Positions 1 through 9,767 of a DNA stretch of 40,713 nt are shown piece by piece (the first letter of the stretch is position 1; each line of letters begins with the position of its first letter). Origin of the DNA: an uncultured Bacteroidales bacterium (GTDB taxonomy: Bacteria; Bacteroidota; Bacteroidia; Bacteroidales; Paludibacteraceae); the NCBI GenBank assembly GCA_946404495.1, contig CAMJDT010000021.1, positions 1-40,713 on the forward strand. Reading direction: 5' to 3'. A model generated the notes under the pieces. The model was not told where the DNA came from. It saw nothing but the letters and a program-made list of their open reading frames with translations, and ran no database searches. Made by a program: the position numbers and the translations under genes.

Positions 1-545
1 TCTGCAGTCCGCTCAGATATACCCTGAGTCTTGGCCTCTTGAATAAGTTCTTTCCGTTCGAAAACATCCTTCAGCTGCTCAAACAGCACCTTCCGTTGGT
101 CAATCGATTTTATCTCCGGCACCAAATCCGTTGCGTCTCCGTCTATCATCCGGTACGCAGCCGCCATGTGCAGCAGCATCTTATTCCCGATCACCTCCGC
201 TGTCTCATAGTCCTCATCTGAGCATCTCCAAACGTCGTCCGTTGTGCCGAATGTCATTCGGCTTTCTCCGTCCATTCTACCCGAATTAGATTCGGGTGTC
301 TGTTCGTTTCCTGCTCCGCGTGATAGCGCGGAGTCTCCCCTCATCGCCGTCAGTATCATCGCAATCCGTTCGATCTGCACCGCCATGCGGACGACGGCCG
401 AGTGGAAGTTATCGCCGAGGAGGTTGATGAGCGTCGCGTACTCGGTCTCGAGGTGCTCGCCCAAGCGCTCCTTCTGCTCATCCGTTAGGCTCCACTCACG
501 TAATTGCCGAGACGGTTTTTCTTCCAAATGTGGGGTAAAAATCAT
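1..545 (-). pseudogene. 5'-truncated DUF3987-type primase/helicase fragment
   Basis: Read on the minus strand, positions 500 to 1 encode the same protein as the C-terminal part of the DUF3987-type gene at 38675-39997. Left position n matches right position 39922-n without any net gap, at roughly 95% identity by eye with many synonymous changes. Homology stops sharply at about 500, where tandem-repeat DNA begins, so the first ~250 residues including the Walker A region are missing. An ATG at 543-545 reads in frame through the repeat into the homologous part, so a short protein could still be made, and the frame stays open to the window edge. The end of the gene lies outside the window. Homology is seen directly; calling it a non-functional remnant is inference. 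Confidence 0.75.
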
Positions 546-615
546 AGATTTAGACAAAAAACGGGTGTTTTTCTTCCAAATGTGGGGTAAAAAACATAGA
601 TTTGGACAAAAAACA
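516..615. repeat. 52-bp tandem direct repeat, two copies
   Basis: Two near-identical units of about 48 bp occur with a period of 52 bp (about 516-563 and 568-615). Each carries CTTCCAAATGTGGGGTAAAA followed by an A-rich CATAGATTT(A/G)GACAAAAAA tract. They start just past the break point of the truncated DUF3987 copy and end just before the -33 box of the next gene. They may be a scar of a rearrangement or a regulatory duplication. Confidence 0.85.
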
Positions 616-624
616 TAAAATTTA

Positions 625-656
625 TTTGCTCAATTCAAAAAAATATACTACCTTTG
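625..656 (+). promoter_or_regulatory. Bacteroidetes-type promoter of the AAA ATPase gene
   Basis: TTTG at 625-628 is followed after exactly 20 nt by TACCTTTG at 649-656, matching the phylum's -33/-7 consensus. Transcription would begin near 662, which excludes the upstream in-frame ATG at 654 and supports the start at 681. Confidence 0.75.
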
Positions 657-680
657 CGGCGAATTAAAATTGAAGGTAGT

Positions 681-2114
681 ATGGAAAACCTGATTGGACG
701 TCAATTAGAGATGGCAGAGTTGCAGAGAGCCTTGGACTCGAAGCGTTCGGAATTCGTCATTTTATACGGTCGCCGGCGTGTGGGCAAAACATTCTTGGTA
801 CGAAGTTTCTGCAAGGATACGTATAGTTTTCATTTTGTGGGTGCGCACAAACAGCCTATCCAAGCGCAACTGGCTAATTTCCGTGAGGCTTTGCAGCAAT
901 GTAATCCTCACTCGGATATTCCGGTGTTGCAAAACTGGCACGAGGCATTTCGTCAGTTGGCGAATTATCTGGAGCAATGTAAAGAGACGCGCAAAGTCGT
1001 TTTCTTTGACGAGATGCCGTGGATCGATACGCAGAAGAGCGATTTTGTGAGCGAGTTGGAGTATTTCTGGTCCAGTTGGGTGCAGAATAGGGACGATATC
1101 GTATTCATCGCCTGCGGCAGTGCGACCACTTGGATGAAGGAGAAACTGGAGGACAACCAAGGCGGCTTACATAACCGCATTACGCATCGGATCTATTTGC
1201 GTCCGTTCTACCTAAGCGAGTGCAAGCAATACTTGCATTCGAACGGTTTTGACTGGGACGACTACCAGATATTGCAGTTCTATATGATCTTTGGCGGAGT
1301 ACCGTACTATATGAGTCTGCTTCGTCCTCAATTGAGTTTGGTGGAGAACGTAGATGCACTGATTTTCCGCAGAGGCGGAGACCTGAGCGATGAGTTCAAG
1401 GAACTCTATAATGCGCTATTCAAGAAAGCGGATAAGTATATACGCATTGTGCAGCTGTTAGCAACCAAACGTGAGGGATTCACCAAGACGGAGATCGCGG
1501 ATGAGACCGGTTATTCAGGCGGCGGACTGACGAAGATATTGGAGAACCTGGAGCGCTGTGATTTCGTGGTATCCTACGCGCAATACGGCAACAAGACGAA
1601 GCAGACCTTGTATCGTTTGTGCGATTTCTATACGCTGTTCTATTTCCGTTACGTCAAGGACAACCGTTCGAAAGACGAGCAATATTGGTTGCATCATTTC
1701 CAGGATCGTAGTGTGGAGAGTTGGGAAGGCTTTACGTTCGAAGAGGTGTGTCTAAGACACCTGCCGCACATCAAACGTGGTTTGGGTATCTCCGGCATGG
1801 CTACCGAATCCTCGTCCTGGCGGTTTGTGCCCGGCAAGAACGACAAGCGCAAAGGCGCACAAGTGGATCTGGTCATATCGCGTGCGGATAAGATGATTCA
1901 TCTATGCGAAATGAAATTCTCGGCTGTGCCCTATACGATAAAAAAGGACTATGCTGAACGACTCACAAAGCGCAAACAATTGTTTATGGAAGAGAATGAC
2001 ATCAGCCGAGGTGTGGTACTGACGTTTGTCACGCCGTACGGATTGAAAGAAGGACTTCATTCCTCGCTTGTGCATTCGTCCCTTTCCGCAAAGGATTTAT
2101 TTCAGGCAGAATGA
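681..2114 (+). CDS. AAA ATPase with DUF234/PD-(D/E)xK-like C-terminus
   Basis: A 477-residue protein of the archaeal-type ATPase family. Walker A is GRRRVGKT at residues 30-37, and a Walker B with FFDEMPW lies near 105-112. A CGSATTWM segment follows, as in this family's sensor region. The middle part looks like a winged helix (FTKTEIADETGYSGGGLTKIL). The C-terminal part fits DUF234, with a D-x-n-E-M-K arrangement (VDLVISR then LCEMKF, about residues 395-415) like a PD-(D/E)xK nuclease core. These proteins are common in Bacteroidales and their cellular role is poorly defined. The start at 681 is chosen because the promoter -7 box overlaps the upstream ATG at 654. The gene sits beside a truncated mobile-type gene, which hints at an accessory or defence role but does not prove it. 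Confidence 0.85.
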   Translation: MENLIGRQLEMAELQRALDSKRSEFVILYGRRRVGKTFLVRSFCKDTYSFHFVGAHKQPIQAQLANFREALQQCNPHSDIPVLQNWHEAFRQLANYLEQCKETRKVVFFDEMPWIDTQKSDFVSELEYFWSSWVQNRDDIVFIACGSATTWMKEKLEDNQGGLHNRITHRIYLRPFYLSECKQYLHSNGFDWDDYQILQFYMIFGGVPYYMSLLRPQLSLVENVDALIFRRGGDLSDEFKELYNALFKKADKYIRIVQLLATKREGFTKTEIADETGYSGGGLTKILENLERCDFVVSYAQYGNKTKQTLYRLCDFYTLFYFRYVKDNRSKDEQYWLHHFQDRSVESWEGFTFEEVCLRHLPHIKRGLGISGMATESSSWRFVPGKNDKRKGAQVDLVISRADKMIHLCEMKFSAVPYTIKKDYAERLTKRKQLFMEENDISRGVVLTFVTPYGLKEGLHSSLVHSSLSAKDLFQAE

Positions 2115-2138
2115 TAATAACATAGAAAGAACTATACG

Positions 2139-5100
2139 ATGAAACGTGTATTAATTTTGTTTGTGAGTCTTTGCATAGTATATGCAACATGGGCGGAAAG
2201 TATGGACATCCGTTCGCTACATCATCTGTCGAACACGATGGAGCACAAGGAGTTTGTCGAAATGGCTATCACGCATGACTCCCTCACCCGCTCGATCACT
2301 ACCGCACAATGGTACGAGGAGTTGAACCTCATCTCTACCGATACCATCAGTATGCAACTGCTGCCGACGTTATACGACCTCATCGCAGATAAATATTACG
2401 ACCTATTCGGGAAGAGCCGTGACTCTGTGCTATCGGCTTGGCAGGCTTTTCATGCAGATGACGAATCACCGTTACCGCGATTGTATATACAGCTCAACAG
2501 AAGGACATACATCCCTCCGGAAGAATACGCGCAACTCTATACTTCGCTCCCCGCAGGGTGGGAACGCGGATATGTCCTCACACGGTACGAGCCCTATCGC
2601 AACGATGAGCCGTTTTATCACTATCTGTGTGAATATCTGGAGCAATTCCCGTCCTCGCCTTTTGTGCCGGAATTGCTTCACCGCAAGCAGGTCTGCGAAC
2701 AGATAGAACTCGATTACTCGTATCCGCAACTGCTTTCTACCACGGATTCGCTGACGATCACCTACAGCAATACCAATGCCCGTGAGATAATCTTCGAACT
2801 TTACCGTTTGCCGGATAAAATGCCCAAGAAGAAACCGCTTGCCGGATTGGTAGTAAAGGTGGATTCGCTGCGTGTGCGAACAGATTCGCCACTTGTCTTC
2901 CGCCACAGCGACCTACAATGCGTAATGGGGCCGCAGCCTTTCGGCAGGTACTTCGTATACGCACGCCTGCCTGAGGATTCCACGCAGATACCGGTCGATA
3001 GTCTGACATCCCGACTCATTATCGATCGTACTTTCTGCGTAAGCAACCTGCGGTGTTTTATGCTGCGAGAGGGGCAGATGAACACCTCCAAACCGTGGAT
3101 TATCGTCACGGATGTCCACACCGGAAAGCCGGTTCAACATGTGAGAGTCAAACCCGATTTTGCTTTTACACGATATACCAATCAAAACGGAGAAGCGAAG
3201 ACTCCAAGATGGTTCTCATACTACCGCAAATACAAACTCATTTCAGGGGATGACAAATATAACCAAACCCTATTGTTAAATAGTGAAAGATATACCAAAC
3301 GTGACCAAAAACTGACTATCCTGCCCAATGCTACCGTCTTCCGTCCGGGCGATACGCTACACCTCGCCATCATCGGACAACAACGACGCAAGTTCATTTC
3401 ATCACTGCTACGGAAAAAACGAGTGGAAGTGAGTATCTATAATCCCCAATGGCAAAATACAGACACAACAGTCGTGCTTGATGAGTACGGCAAGGCGACG
3501 ATTGATATTCCTTTCACGGACGAAATGCTACGTGGTTCATATTCTATACACGCTTGTTATTCCAATGCAGATGCAAGTATCTCCTTCCAACTGGAGGACT
3601 ACCGCTTACCTACGTTCTCGTTGGCTTTTGATGATTCGTGCCGGACGATGAAACGCGGAAAACTTGCACCCGTTACGGGCAAGGCGCTACGCACCAATGG
3701 TCTGCCGATGGCGGGAGCACAAGTTAGTGCTACCTATATCCTATACGGCTCCTTTTATTACTGGCAGCAGCAAGCCTTGGATACCATCACAACGGATGAG
3801 GACGGTACATTCCGATTGCGCCTGCCGGATTGCTTGGCAGACTCGCTCAAGACTCATAACTCTCTGACCCTCAATGCTGCGGCTACCTCTGCCGACGGCG
3901 AAACACAGACAGCGTCTATATGTATTTCCCTGCAGGAGGACGTACTTTCCGCCGACACGCTTCCCGTGGTGAACGGCGTGCCGCAAGATTCACTATTGTG
4001 GTTACCGGCGGATAGTATAACCGTACAGGGACGGGATCTCACCCTTCGCCTCGGCGTACCTCGAGCGTCTTGGGTGTATTGTGTGACATCGTCGCGCAAC
4101 CGCATCCTCTCACATTCATGGCAACTACTCGAAGCGGGGATGCATACTTATTCGTTCAGAGTGCCTGATAAGACAGATGATTATCTGGATGTACGGTTCA
4201 TCACTACGCTGCCGGACGGATCGTTCATCAAATGCCATCATCACCAACAGGGGATTAACGAAACCGAACTCCACATCATTCCCGTAACAATGCGTGATTA
4301 CCTTACGCCCGACGCGAATGAAACGTGGACACTCCGCCTGACGGATCAGCAAGGCAATGCGGTACAAGGCCGAATGATTATTACGATGACCGACCAAGCC
4401 TTGGAGTCCGTTAGCTCTTCACTCTGGTACGAACGCCTGATGCCGATTTGGCAGCATCCGTTTACCGCATTTTATATTCCTGACCTATCCCGCGTGTCGG
4501 CCAATGTCACTTCGCATATTCCGCTCATGCAACATGGCTTGTGTGATCTTCCCCCTCGCCTCTATGAACCTTACCGCACCGATTCGACCCGCCTGATGGT
4601 CATCTTTGGTCAAGTCGTTGATACCCAAGGAGAACCGATTAGCGCTGCCAGTATTCTGGAGCAAGGCACTGAACGGGGTACGATTAGCGACTATAACGGA
4701 TATTTCAGTCTGGCAGTCAGTCCGGATGCGATTATCGAATGTACGTATATCGGTATGAAGAAGGTTTCCTGCCAACCTTATAGTAATATGTATATCATGT
4801 TGGAAGAGAGTGAACAGGTTCTTCAAGAAATAGTTACCACGGGGTATGGAATAGTAAATGACATCAGACGGAGAGGAGGATTCACCAGCAATCAGAAGAC
4901 CACTTCATATAGTATATCCTCTTTTGCCTTCGATTTTGAGGAATACTTTGAAGAGGATGAGATTGAATTGAGTTCAGATCGTTCTGTCGATTTGCCCAAT
5001 GAACCGACTGCTGCTCCCGTACTCCGCCAAGGCGACACACGACTTGCGTTCTATTTGCCGGATTTGCAAACCGACACAGCCGGTGAGATTCATATCCGTT

Positions 5101-7034
5101 TTCTCACACCGCCCGACAATACCGAATGGATCATGCAAGCGATAGCTTGGACCAAAGACGGCGCCTCCGACTATATGACTCGTACCCTGATGGCACGTCG
5201 CACGCTTATGCTCCGCCTCCAGATGCCGCGCTTTATGCGTCAGGGCGATGCGCTATCCCTGCCTTGCGTCATCAGCAACACGGCAGATACCACCCGTCAC
5301 ACGCAAGTTACGCTGCAGATACGCGATGCTGTCACCGACTCGCTACTGGCAACCTTTACCAAAGATCTAACCGTCGCTCCTTCCGCTTCCGAGACGCTAT
5401 TCTTTCCCTATACAGCTACTTTCGCACACGACATCATCGTGCGTGCCGAAGTACGCGATGCGGATGGCACTTCCGACGGCGAACAACGCCGCTTAACCGT
5501 ACTGCCGATTGTAGAACCCGTATCGGAATGCCTGCCGTTCTATCTGCACGCTTCGGATAGCGTGTTGACGCTTTCGCTACCGGCAGCCAAGGATGCAGCC
5601 AATCGTCACGTAACACTCATGTGCTGCAGCGATCCGTTGGCATATATGCTCACCCAACTGCCGCAGTCGGTGGATTCATCTGCTGTGACCGTAAACGAAA
5701 TAGCCCACAACTTGTACGCACTCTCGTTACGAAACAGGCTGGTTCATGATTATCCGTCTGTCGCACCGGTAGATGTTACATGGCTCGAGACTAAGTTACG
5801 TGCTCACCAACGTCTTAACGGTGGTTTCGCCTGGCTGGAGAGTGATTGGAGCGCTCCTTCGTGGTATCTCACGCTACGCATGCTCGCGCTTATAGGCGAA
5901 CTGCAGGAAGCAGATGCGATGACTAACCAGGTAAAATTCATGAAACGGTTCGCGATTAAGTATATCGACCGCGAGGCGGTGCGCCAAGAAAGCGAATACA
6001 GAAAATCGCACCACGATTCGTTGCCTGACTACACTGACTTTGCGCTATATGCCTGCGTCAGAGCAATGTTCAGTGAGGACTTTACAGATGATTCCAAGCG
6101 GATTTATACCGCCGCGCTCGATTCCCTATATGCGCATATCAGCAGCTCCGAACTGACCATATGGCCGCTTCTCGCTCTTGCTTTCGAGCGTGCCGGACAA
6201 CACGACCGTGCGCTCACGCTTTTCAACGGACTCCGCCGATATGCTACCATCGATCATGACCACGGCATGTACTGGAACAACCTGCCGGATCGCTGGTGGT
6301 GGTACAGGCAGGTGGATCTGCAGGCTTCGTTCCTGCTCGCATTCTCGCGCATCGACCCGCAGACGCAGGAATTGGAGGCGCTGCGTCAATGGATTATCCT
6401 CAATAATCGTACTTCCGATTGGGGAACATCATCACTCAATGCCTATGTCACCTATGTGCTTATGCAAGGAATGCCGGTTGCTGACCAAACTCAAGACAGT
6501 ACCGGTATTCAATATATCACGCTCCCCGACACCACCACATCCTACACCCTTCGGAATCCTCACGGTACACTCACGTGGGGTGCACTCATGACCTCGTACG
6601 ATGCGCCGGTCGACCAACTGCAAGCATTTTCCACCAAAGCCTTAAAAATAGAACGACGCTTCGAGCGCTGCGACTCCTCTCCGGCAATCAACGCTCCTCT
6701 TGCCAAAGGTGACCGCATTCGCGTCATCCTCACGATCACGACCGACCGCGAGATGGATCATATGATCCTGACCGACCGTCGTGCCGCACTCCTGGAGCCT
6801 GTCGGTGTTTCCTCCTACGGATGGAAAGATAATGCGCTCTACTACCGTGATATCCGTAATACCGAAGAGCGGTTCTATATCGAGCACCTCAGCCGCGGTA
6901 AGACCGTTCTCTCTTACGAATGTTATGTCACCGCCTCCGGCACCACGCTTGCCTCATTGGCCTCCATCATTTCCGAAATAGCCCCGGAATTTGTATCCCA
7001 CACCGGAACGGATTCGCTGAAAGCTGACAAATAG
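2139..7034 (+). CDS. Alpha-2-macroglobulin-family protein with embedded SusC-like segment
   Basis: A 1631-residue exported protein. Residues 1-19 form a signal peptide (MKRVLILFVSLCIVYATWA). The N-terminal third has MG2-type features (TILPNATVFRPGDTLHLAI near residues 385-405). Around residues 820-870 lies a carboxypeptidase-regulatory-like unit (FGQVVDTQGEPISAASI, then GTISDYNGYFSL), followed by QEIVTTGYG, which resembles the motif after this unit in SusC proteins. The A2M core begins near 963 (RQGDTRLAFYLPDLQTDTAG) and is followed by an alpha-helical region with GGFAWLESDWSAPSWYLTL, like the thioester-domain toroid. I see no CxEQ thioester motif, so covalent trapping is unlikely. The family generally acts in the periplasm or on the surface. 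It starts 24 nt after the ATPase gene and ends before a clear terminator, so the two genes may be co-transcribed. Confidence 0.9.
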   Translation: MKRVLILFVSLCIVYATWAESMDIRSLHHLSNTMEHKEFVEMAITHDSLTRSITTAQWYEELNLISTDTISMQLLPTLYDLIADKYYDLFGKSRDSVLSAWQAFHADDESPLPRLYIQLNRRTYIPPEEYAQLYTSLPAGWERGYVLTRYEPYRNDEPFYHYLCEYLEQFPSSPFVPELLHRKQVCEQIELDYSYPQLLSTTDSLTITYSNTNAREIIFELYRLPDKMPKKKPLAGLVVKVDSLRVRTDSPLVFRHSDLQCVMGPQPFGRYFVYARLPEDSTQIPVDSLTSRLIIDRTFCVSNLRCFMLREGQMNTSKPWIIVTDVHTGKPVQHVRVKPDFAFTRYTNQNGEAKTPRWFSYYRKYKLISGDDKYNQTLLLNSERYTKRDQKLTILPNATVFRPGDTLHLAIIGQQRRKFISSLLRKKRVEVSIYNPQWQNTDTTVVLDEYGKATIDIPFTDEMLRGSYSIHACYSNADASISFQLEDYRLPTFSLAFDDSCRTMKRGKLAPVTGKALRTNGLPMAGAQVSATYILYGSFYYWQQQALDTITTDEDGTFRLRLPDCLADSLKTHNSLTLNAAATSADGETQTASICISLQEDVLSADTLPVVNGVPQDSLLWLPADSITVQGRDLTLRLGVPRASWVYCVTSSRNRILSHSWQLLEAGMHTYSFRVPDKTDDYLDVRFITTLPDGSFIKCHHHQQGINETELHIIPVTMRDYLTPDANETWTLRLTDQQGNAVQGRMIITMTDQALESVSSSLWYERLMPIWQHPFTAFYIPDLSRVSANVTSHIPLMQHGLCDLPPRLYEPYRTDSTRLMVIFGQVVDTQGEPISAASILEQGTERGTISDYNGYFSLAVSPDAIIECTYIGMKKVSCQPYSNMYIMLEESEQVLQEIVTTGYGIVNDIRRRGGFTSNQKTTSYSISSFAFDFEEYFEEDEIELSSDRSVDLPNEPTAAPVLRQGDTRLAFYLPDLQTDTAGEIHIRFLTPPDNTEWIMQAIAWTKDGASDYMTRTLMARRTLMLRLQMPRFMRQGDALSLPCVISNTADTTRHTQVTLQIRDAVTDSLLATFTKDLTVAPSASETLFFPYTATFAHDIIVRAEVRDADGTSDGEQRRLTVLPIVEPVSECLPFYLHASDSVLTLSLPAAKDAANRHVTLMCCSDPLAYMLTQLPQSVDSSAVTVNEIAHNLYALSLRNRLVHDYPSVAPVDVTWLETKLRAHQRLNGGFAWLESDWSAPSWYLTLRMLALIGELQEADAMTNQVKFMKRFAIKYIDREAVRQESEYRKSHHDSLPDYTDFALYACVRAMFSEDFTDDSKRIYTAALDSLYAHISSSELTIWPLLALAFERAGQHDRALTLFNGLRRYATIDHDHGMYWNNLPDRWWWYRQVDLQASFLLAFSRIDPQTQELEALRQWIILNNRTSDWGTSSLNAYVTYVLMQGMPVADQTQDSTGIQYITLPDTTTSYTLRNPHGTLTWGALMTSYDAPVDQLQAFSTKALKIERRFERCDSSPAINAPLAKGDRIRVILTITTDREMDHMILTDRRAALLEPVGVSSYGWKDNALYYRDIRNTEERFYIEHLSRGKTVLSYECYVTASGTTLASLASIISEIAPEFVSHTGTDSLKADK

Positions 7035-7042
7035 ATGAATGT

Positions 7043-7080
7043 AAAAATCGCAGGTTTTAAACGAAAATCTGCGATTTTAT
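7043..7080 (+). terminator. Intrinsic terminator after the alpha-2-macroglobulin gene
   Basis: AAAATCGCAG at 7044-7053 pairs perfectly with CTGCGATTTT at 7069-7078 across a 15-nt loop. The right arm supplies the T-rich end. It lies 9 nt past the stop codon. Confidence 0.8.
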
Positions 7081-7111
7081 TTGCGTAGTTCGTTTTTTTT
7101 TCGTACCTTTG
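7080..7111 (+). promoter_or_regulatory. Promoter of the dapB operon
   Basis: TTTG at 7080-7083, a 20-nt spacer, then TACCTTTG at 7104-7111. The 13 nt TACCTTTGCGGCG are identical to the -7 region of the ATPase promoter at 649-661. Confidence 0.8.
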
Positions 7112-7130
7112 CGGCGTAATTTGAGTAAAT

Positions 7131-7805
7131 ATGCGCATAGCGATAATAGGATACGGTAAAATGGGGCATCTGATCGAGGAGATTGCGAAGGAGAGGGGGC
7201 ACGAAATCGTGGCCCGAATCGATGTGGGCGATACCTTTGATCTGAAGGATGCGGACGTGGCCATCGAGTTCACTACACCCGCTACGGCAGAGGGGAATAT
7301 TTTACGCGCGTGGGACGCGGGCGTACCCGTAGTGTGCGGCACTACCGGGTGGAATGTGGAAGCATTGGAAATTAAGAATTACGAGTTACGCGTAGAAGGG
7401 AGCCGTACGTGCATCTATGCGGAGGGGAAGAAGATGCTGGTGTGGAGCAGTAATTTCTCGGTAGGGGTGAATATCTTCTTCGAACTCAATAAGTTCCTTG
7501 CTCAGAAGATGGCAGCGGTAGGCTACACGCCGTCGATCAAGGAGATACACCACATCCATAAGTTGGATAAACCGAGCGGAACGGCGAAGACTTTATCGAA
7601 TGATATAATGAGCGCGGTTGTAGCGCTCAATGATGACGCTACGCTCAATGCTATTCCAATCGAATCGATACGCGAGGGGGAGGTGCCCGGGACGCACGAG
7701 GTGAAGTGGGACAGCGAGGAGGACACGATCGTCATCACGCATATCGCCAAAGGTCGCAGAGGGTTTGCGTTGGGAGCGGTGATGGCGGCGGAGGCCATGA
7801 ATTAA
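7131..7805 (+). CDS. dapB: 4-hydroxy-tetrahydrodipicolinate reductase
   Basis: This 224-residue cytosolic enzyme reduces hydroxy-tetrahydrodipicolinate with NAD(P)H in the lysine/meso-diaminopimelate pathway that feeds peptidoglycan. The N-terminal Rossmann motif is IIGYGKMGHL (residues 4-13). GTTGW lies near residue 68. The family signature EIHHIHKLDKPSGTAKTL holds the catalytic His and the substrate-binding Lys. Its length is slightly short for the family. It is the first gene after a clear promoter, and lepB and wbqC-like genes follow, an order I know from other Bacteroidales. Confidence 0.96.
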   Translation: MRIAIIGYGKMGHLIEEIAKERGHEIVARIDVGDTFDLKDADVAIEFTTPATAEGNILRAWDAGVPVVCGTTGWNVEALEIKNYELRVEGSRTCIYAEGKKMLVWSSNFSVGVNIFFELNKFLAQKMAAVGYTPSIKEIHHIHKLDKPSGTAKTLSNDIMSAVVALNDDATLNAIPIESIREGEVPGTHEVKWDSEEDTIVITHIAKGRRGFALGAVMAAEAMN

Positions 7806-7848
7806 GATTTAAGATTTAAAATTTAAAATTTAAGATTTCAAATTTAGT
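7803..7848. repeat. Degenerate short-tandem-repeat spacer
   Basis: The whole dapB-lepB spacer consists of about five imperfect copies of a TTTAAGA/TTTAAAA unit that run up to the lepB ATG. Similar spacers occur at many gene junctions in this window. Confidence 0.7.
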
Positions 7849-7849
7849 A

Positions 7850-9208
7850 ATGACAATACAAGAGAGAATAGCGAATGTGAGTCGGGGCGGATGGATACGC
7901 GCCGGCGTTTGGTGCGGGCTATACATCGCCTTCATCGCCTGGGTAGCCTGGGACGATGCGAAGAGTTGGGGCTGGATCGTGCTGCTGCCGCTGATTGCGG
8001 ATGCCTTTACGACGCGGTTTGTGAACTGGGGCTTCTGGAAGAAATACAAGGACACGAACCCGATGCTGTTCAAGGTATGTTCGTGGATAGATGCCATCGT
8101 GTTTGCGCTGGTAGCAGTATACTTCATCAACCTGTACCTGTTTCAGAACTACCAGATCCCTTCGTCCTCGCTGGAGAAGAGTCTGCGGGTAGGTGATTTT
8201 CTGTTTGTCAGCAAGATGAGTTACGGTGCCCGTGTGCCCAATACGCCGCTGAGTATGCCGCTGATGCAGCACACGTGGCCGATATGGTTGGGCGGCGGTA
8301 AATCGTACTGTGACAAACCGCAGTGGGAGTACAAGCGCCTCAGAGGCTGGGATACGCCCAAGAAAGGCGATATTATCGTCTTTAACTTCCCCGCAGGCGA
8401 TACGGTATGTCTCAAGATGCAGAACCCGGACTACTACACGCTGTGTCACTACTACGGCAAGCAGGTGGTGGAGCAACGCAAGGACGTATTCGGCGAGATA
8501 GTCGTTCGGCCGGTGGACCGCAGGGAGAACTACGTGAAACGCTGCGTAGGCGAACCGGGCGACAGCCTGCAGGTGATTGACAGCCGTGTTTACACAAAGT
8601 GTAAAGAGGAAAGTGGACAGTGGAAAGAGGAGCCGCAGCGCGAGGGTGTGCAGCTGAATTATGTGGTGGAGACGGACGGACATCTGCTGACGCGCACGTA
8701 TTTGGATAAGATAGGCATCTCGCACGACGACCAAGTGCAATTAGCAGCCGGCGTATATCACTTCCCGCTGACGGAGAAGATGCTGGGTGAGCTGAGTAAG
8801 AACGAACATATACTGCGCATCACCGTGGAGAGCGAAGAGGCCGGAGGGGATATGTATCCCTTGGGCTACACCACTTGGACGCGCGATAACTACGGACCGA
8901 TCTATATCCCGAAGAAGGGTGACCGGCTGATGATCACGGAGGAGAACTATCCCATCTATCGCCGGATTGCTCAGGCATACGAGAAGAAGCCGATGAAAGT
9001 GGGCGAGGAGTATGAGTTTGAGATGAGTTACTACTGGGCGATGGGAGATAACCGCCATAACTCCGCCGACAGCCGTTACTGGGGTTTCGTGCCCGAGGAT
9101 CATATCGTAGGCCGTCCGGTATTCATCTGGCTAAGCGTGGAGAAAGATCGTCCGTGGCTGAAAGGACATATACGTTGGAATCGAATAGGCAATCGGGCGT
9201 GGAAGTAG
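7850..9208 (+). CDS. lepB: Signal peptidase I
   Basis: This 452-residue inner-membrane serine protease removes signal peptides from Sec-exported proteins. Hydrophobic segments lie near residues 18-35, 38-55 and 70-95. The catalytic Ser is in QIPSSSLEKSL (about Ser107) and the general-base Lys is in YVKRCVGEPGD (Lys230). The C-terminal box AMGDNRHNSADSRYWGFV is also present. It is longer than the E. coli enzyme because of an insertion between the catalytic residues and the C-terminal box, as is usual in Bacteroidales. Many exported proteins in this window would be its substrates. Confidence 0.95.
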   Translation: MTIQERIANVSRGGWIRAGVWCGLYIAFIAWVAWDDAKSWGWIVLLPLIADAFTTRFVNWGFWKKYKDTNPMLFKVCSWIDAIVFALVAVYFINLYLFQNYQIPSSSLEKSLRVGDFLFVSKMSYGARVPNTPLSMPLMQHTWPIWLGGGKSYCDKPQWEYKRLRGWDTPKKGDIIVFNFPAGDTVCLKMQNPDYYTLCHYYGKQVVEQRKDVFGEIVVRPVDRRENYVKRCVGEPGDSLQVIDSRVYTKCKEESGQWKEEPQREGVQLNYVVETDGHLLTRTYLDKIGISHDDQVQLAAGVYHFPLTEKMLGELSKNEHILRITVESEEAGGDMYPLGYTTWTRDNYGPIYIPKKGDRLMITEENYPIYRRIAQAYEKKPMKVGEEYEFEMSYYWAMGDNRHNSADSRYWGFVPEDHIVGRPVFIWLSVEKDRPWLKGHIRWNRIGNRAWK

Positions 9209-9741
9209 TGCCTACGGCATATTTGGGGCCGGCGTCGTACTATAAGCTGCTCAGGGAAGGCGCTCAAGTGGAGGTGATGGAGAGTTACGAGAAACAGACT
9301 TTCCGGAACAGGTGCCTCATAATGGCGAAAGGCGAAGGGCGAATGGCGAATGAGGTCGTGCGGCTGACCGTGCCGGTGAAGAAAAGCGAGCATAAGCAGT
9401 TGACGCGCGATGTGGAGGTGAGTTACCAGACGAGATGGCAACATCAGCACTGGATGGCACTGGTGAGCAGTTACGAGCATACACCGTTTTTTCAGTACTA
9501 CGCCGACTACTTGCGTCCGTGGTATGAAAGAGAGACCAAATGGCTCGTGGACCTCAACGACGGACTGAGCAGCGTGATACTGGATCTGATGGATAATCAG
9601 TATCCTCGCGCGCAACGAGCGATACCCCACACCACGGACTGGAGCGGACAGACATGGACCGACCGGCACCCGTGGCAACAGGAGAGGAGCATACTGGAAC
9701 TGCTGTTTGAATACGGAAACGAGACAATAGCAATGTTGTAA
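9154..9741 (+). CDS. WbqC-like family protein
   Basis: A 195-residue WbqC-like protein. The segments VVPTAYLGPASYYKLL near the start, SYEKQTFRNRCLIM, then LTVPV and ELLFEYG at the end fit the family, which occurs with O-antigen and lepB/dapB genes. Its biochemical role is not settled. The ATG at 9154 overlaps lepB by 55 nt. GTG codons at 9199 and 9208 would give a start closer to that of other family members, so the first 15-18 residues are doubtful. Confidence 0.85.
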   Translation: MAERTYTLESNRQSGVEVVPTAYLGPASYYKLLREGAQVEVMESYEKQTFRNRCLIMAKGEGRMANEVVRLTVPVKKSEHKQLTRDVEVSYQTRWQHQHWMALVSSYEHTPFFQYYADYLRPWYERETKWLVDLNDGLSSVILDLMDNQYPRAQRAIPHTTDWSGQTWTDRHPWQQERSILELLFEYGNETIAML

Positions 9742-9767
9742 TGTTGTAATGATATAATGATAGAATG

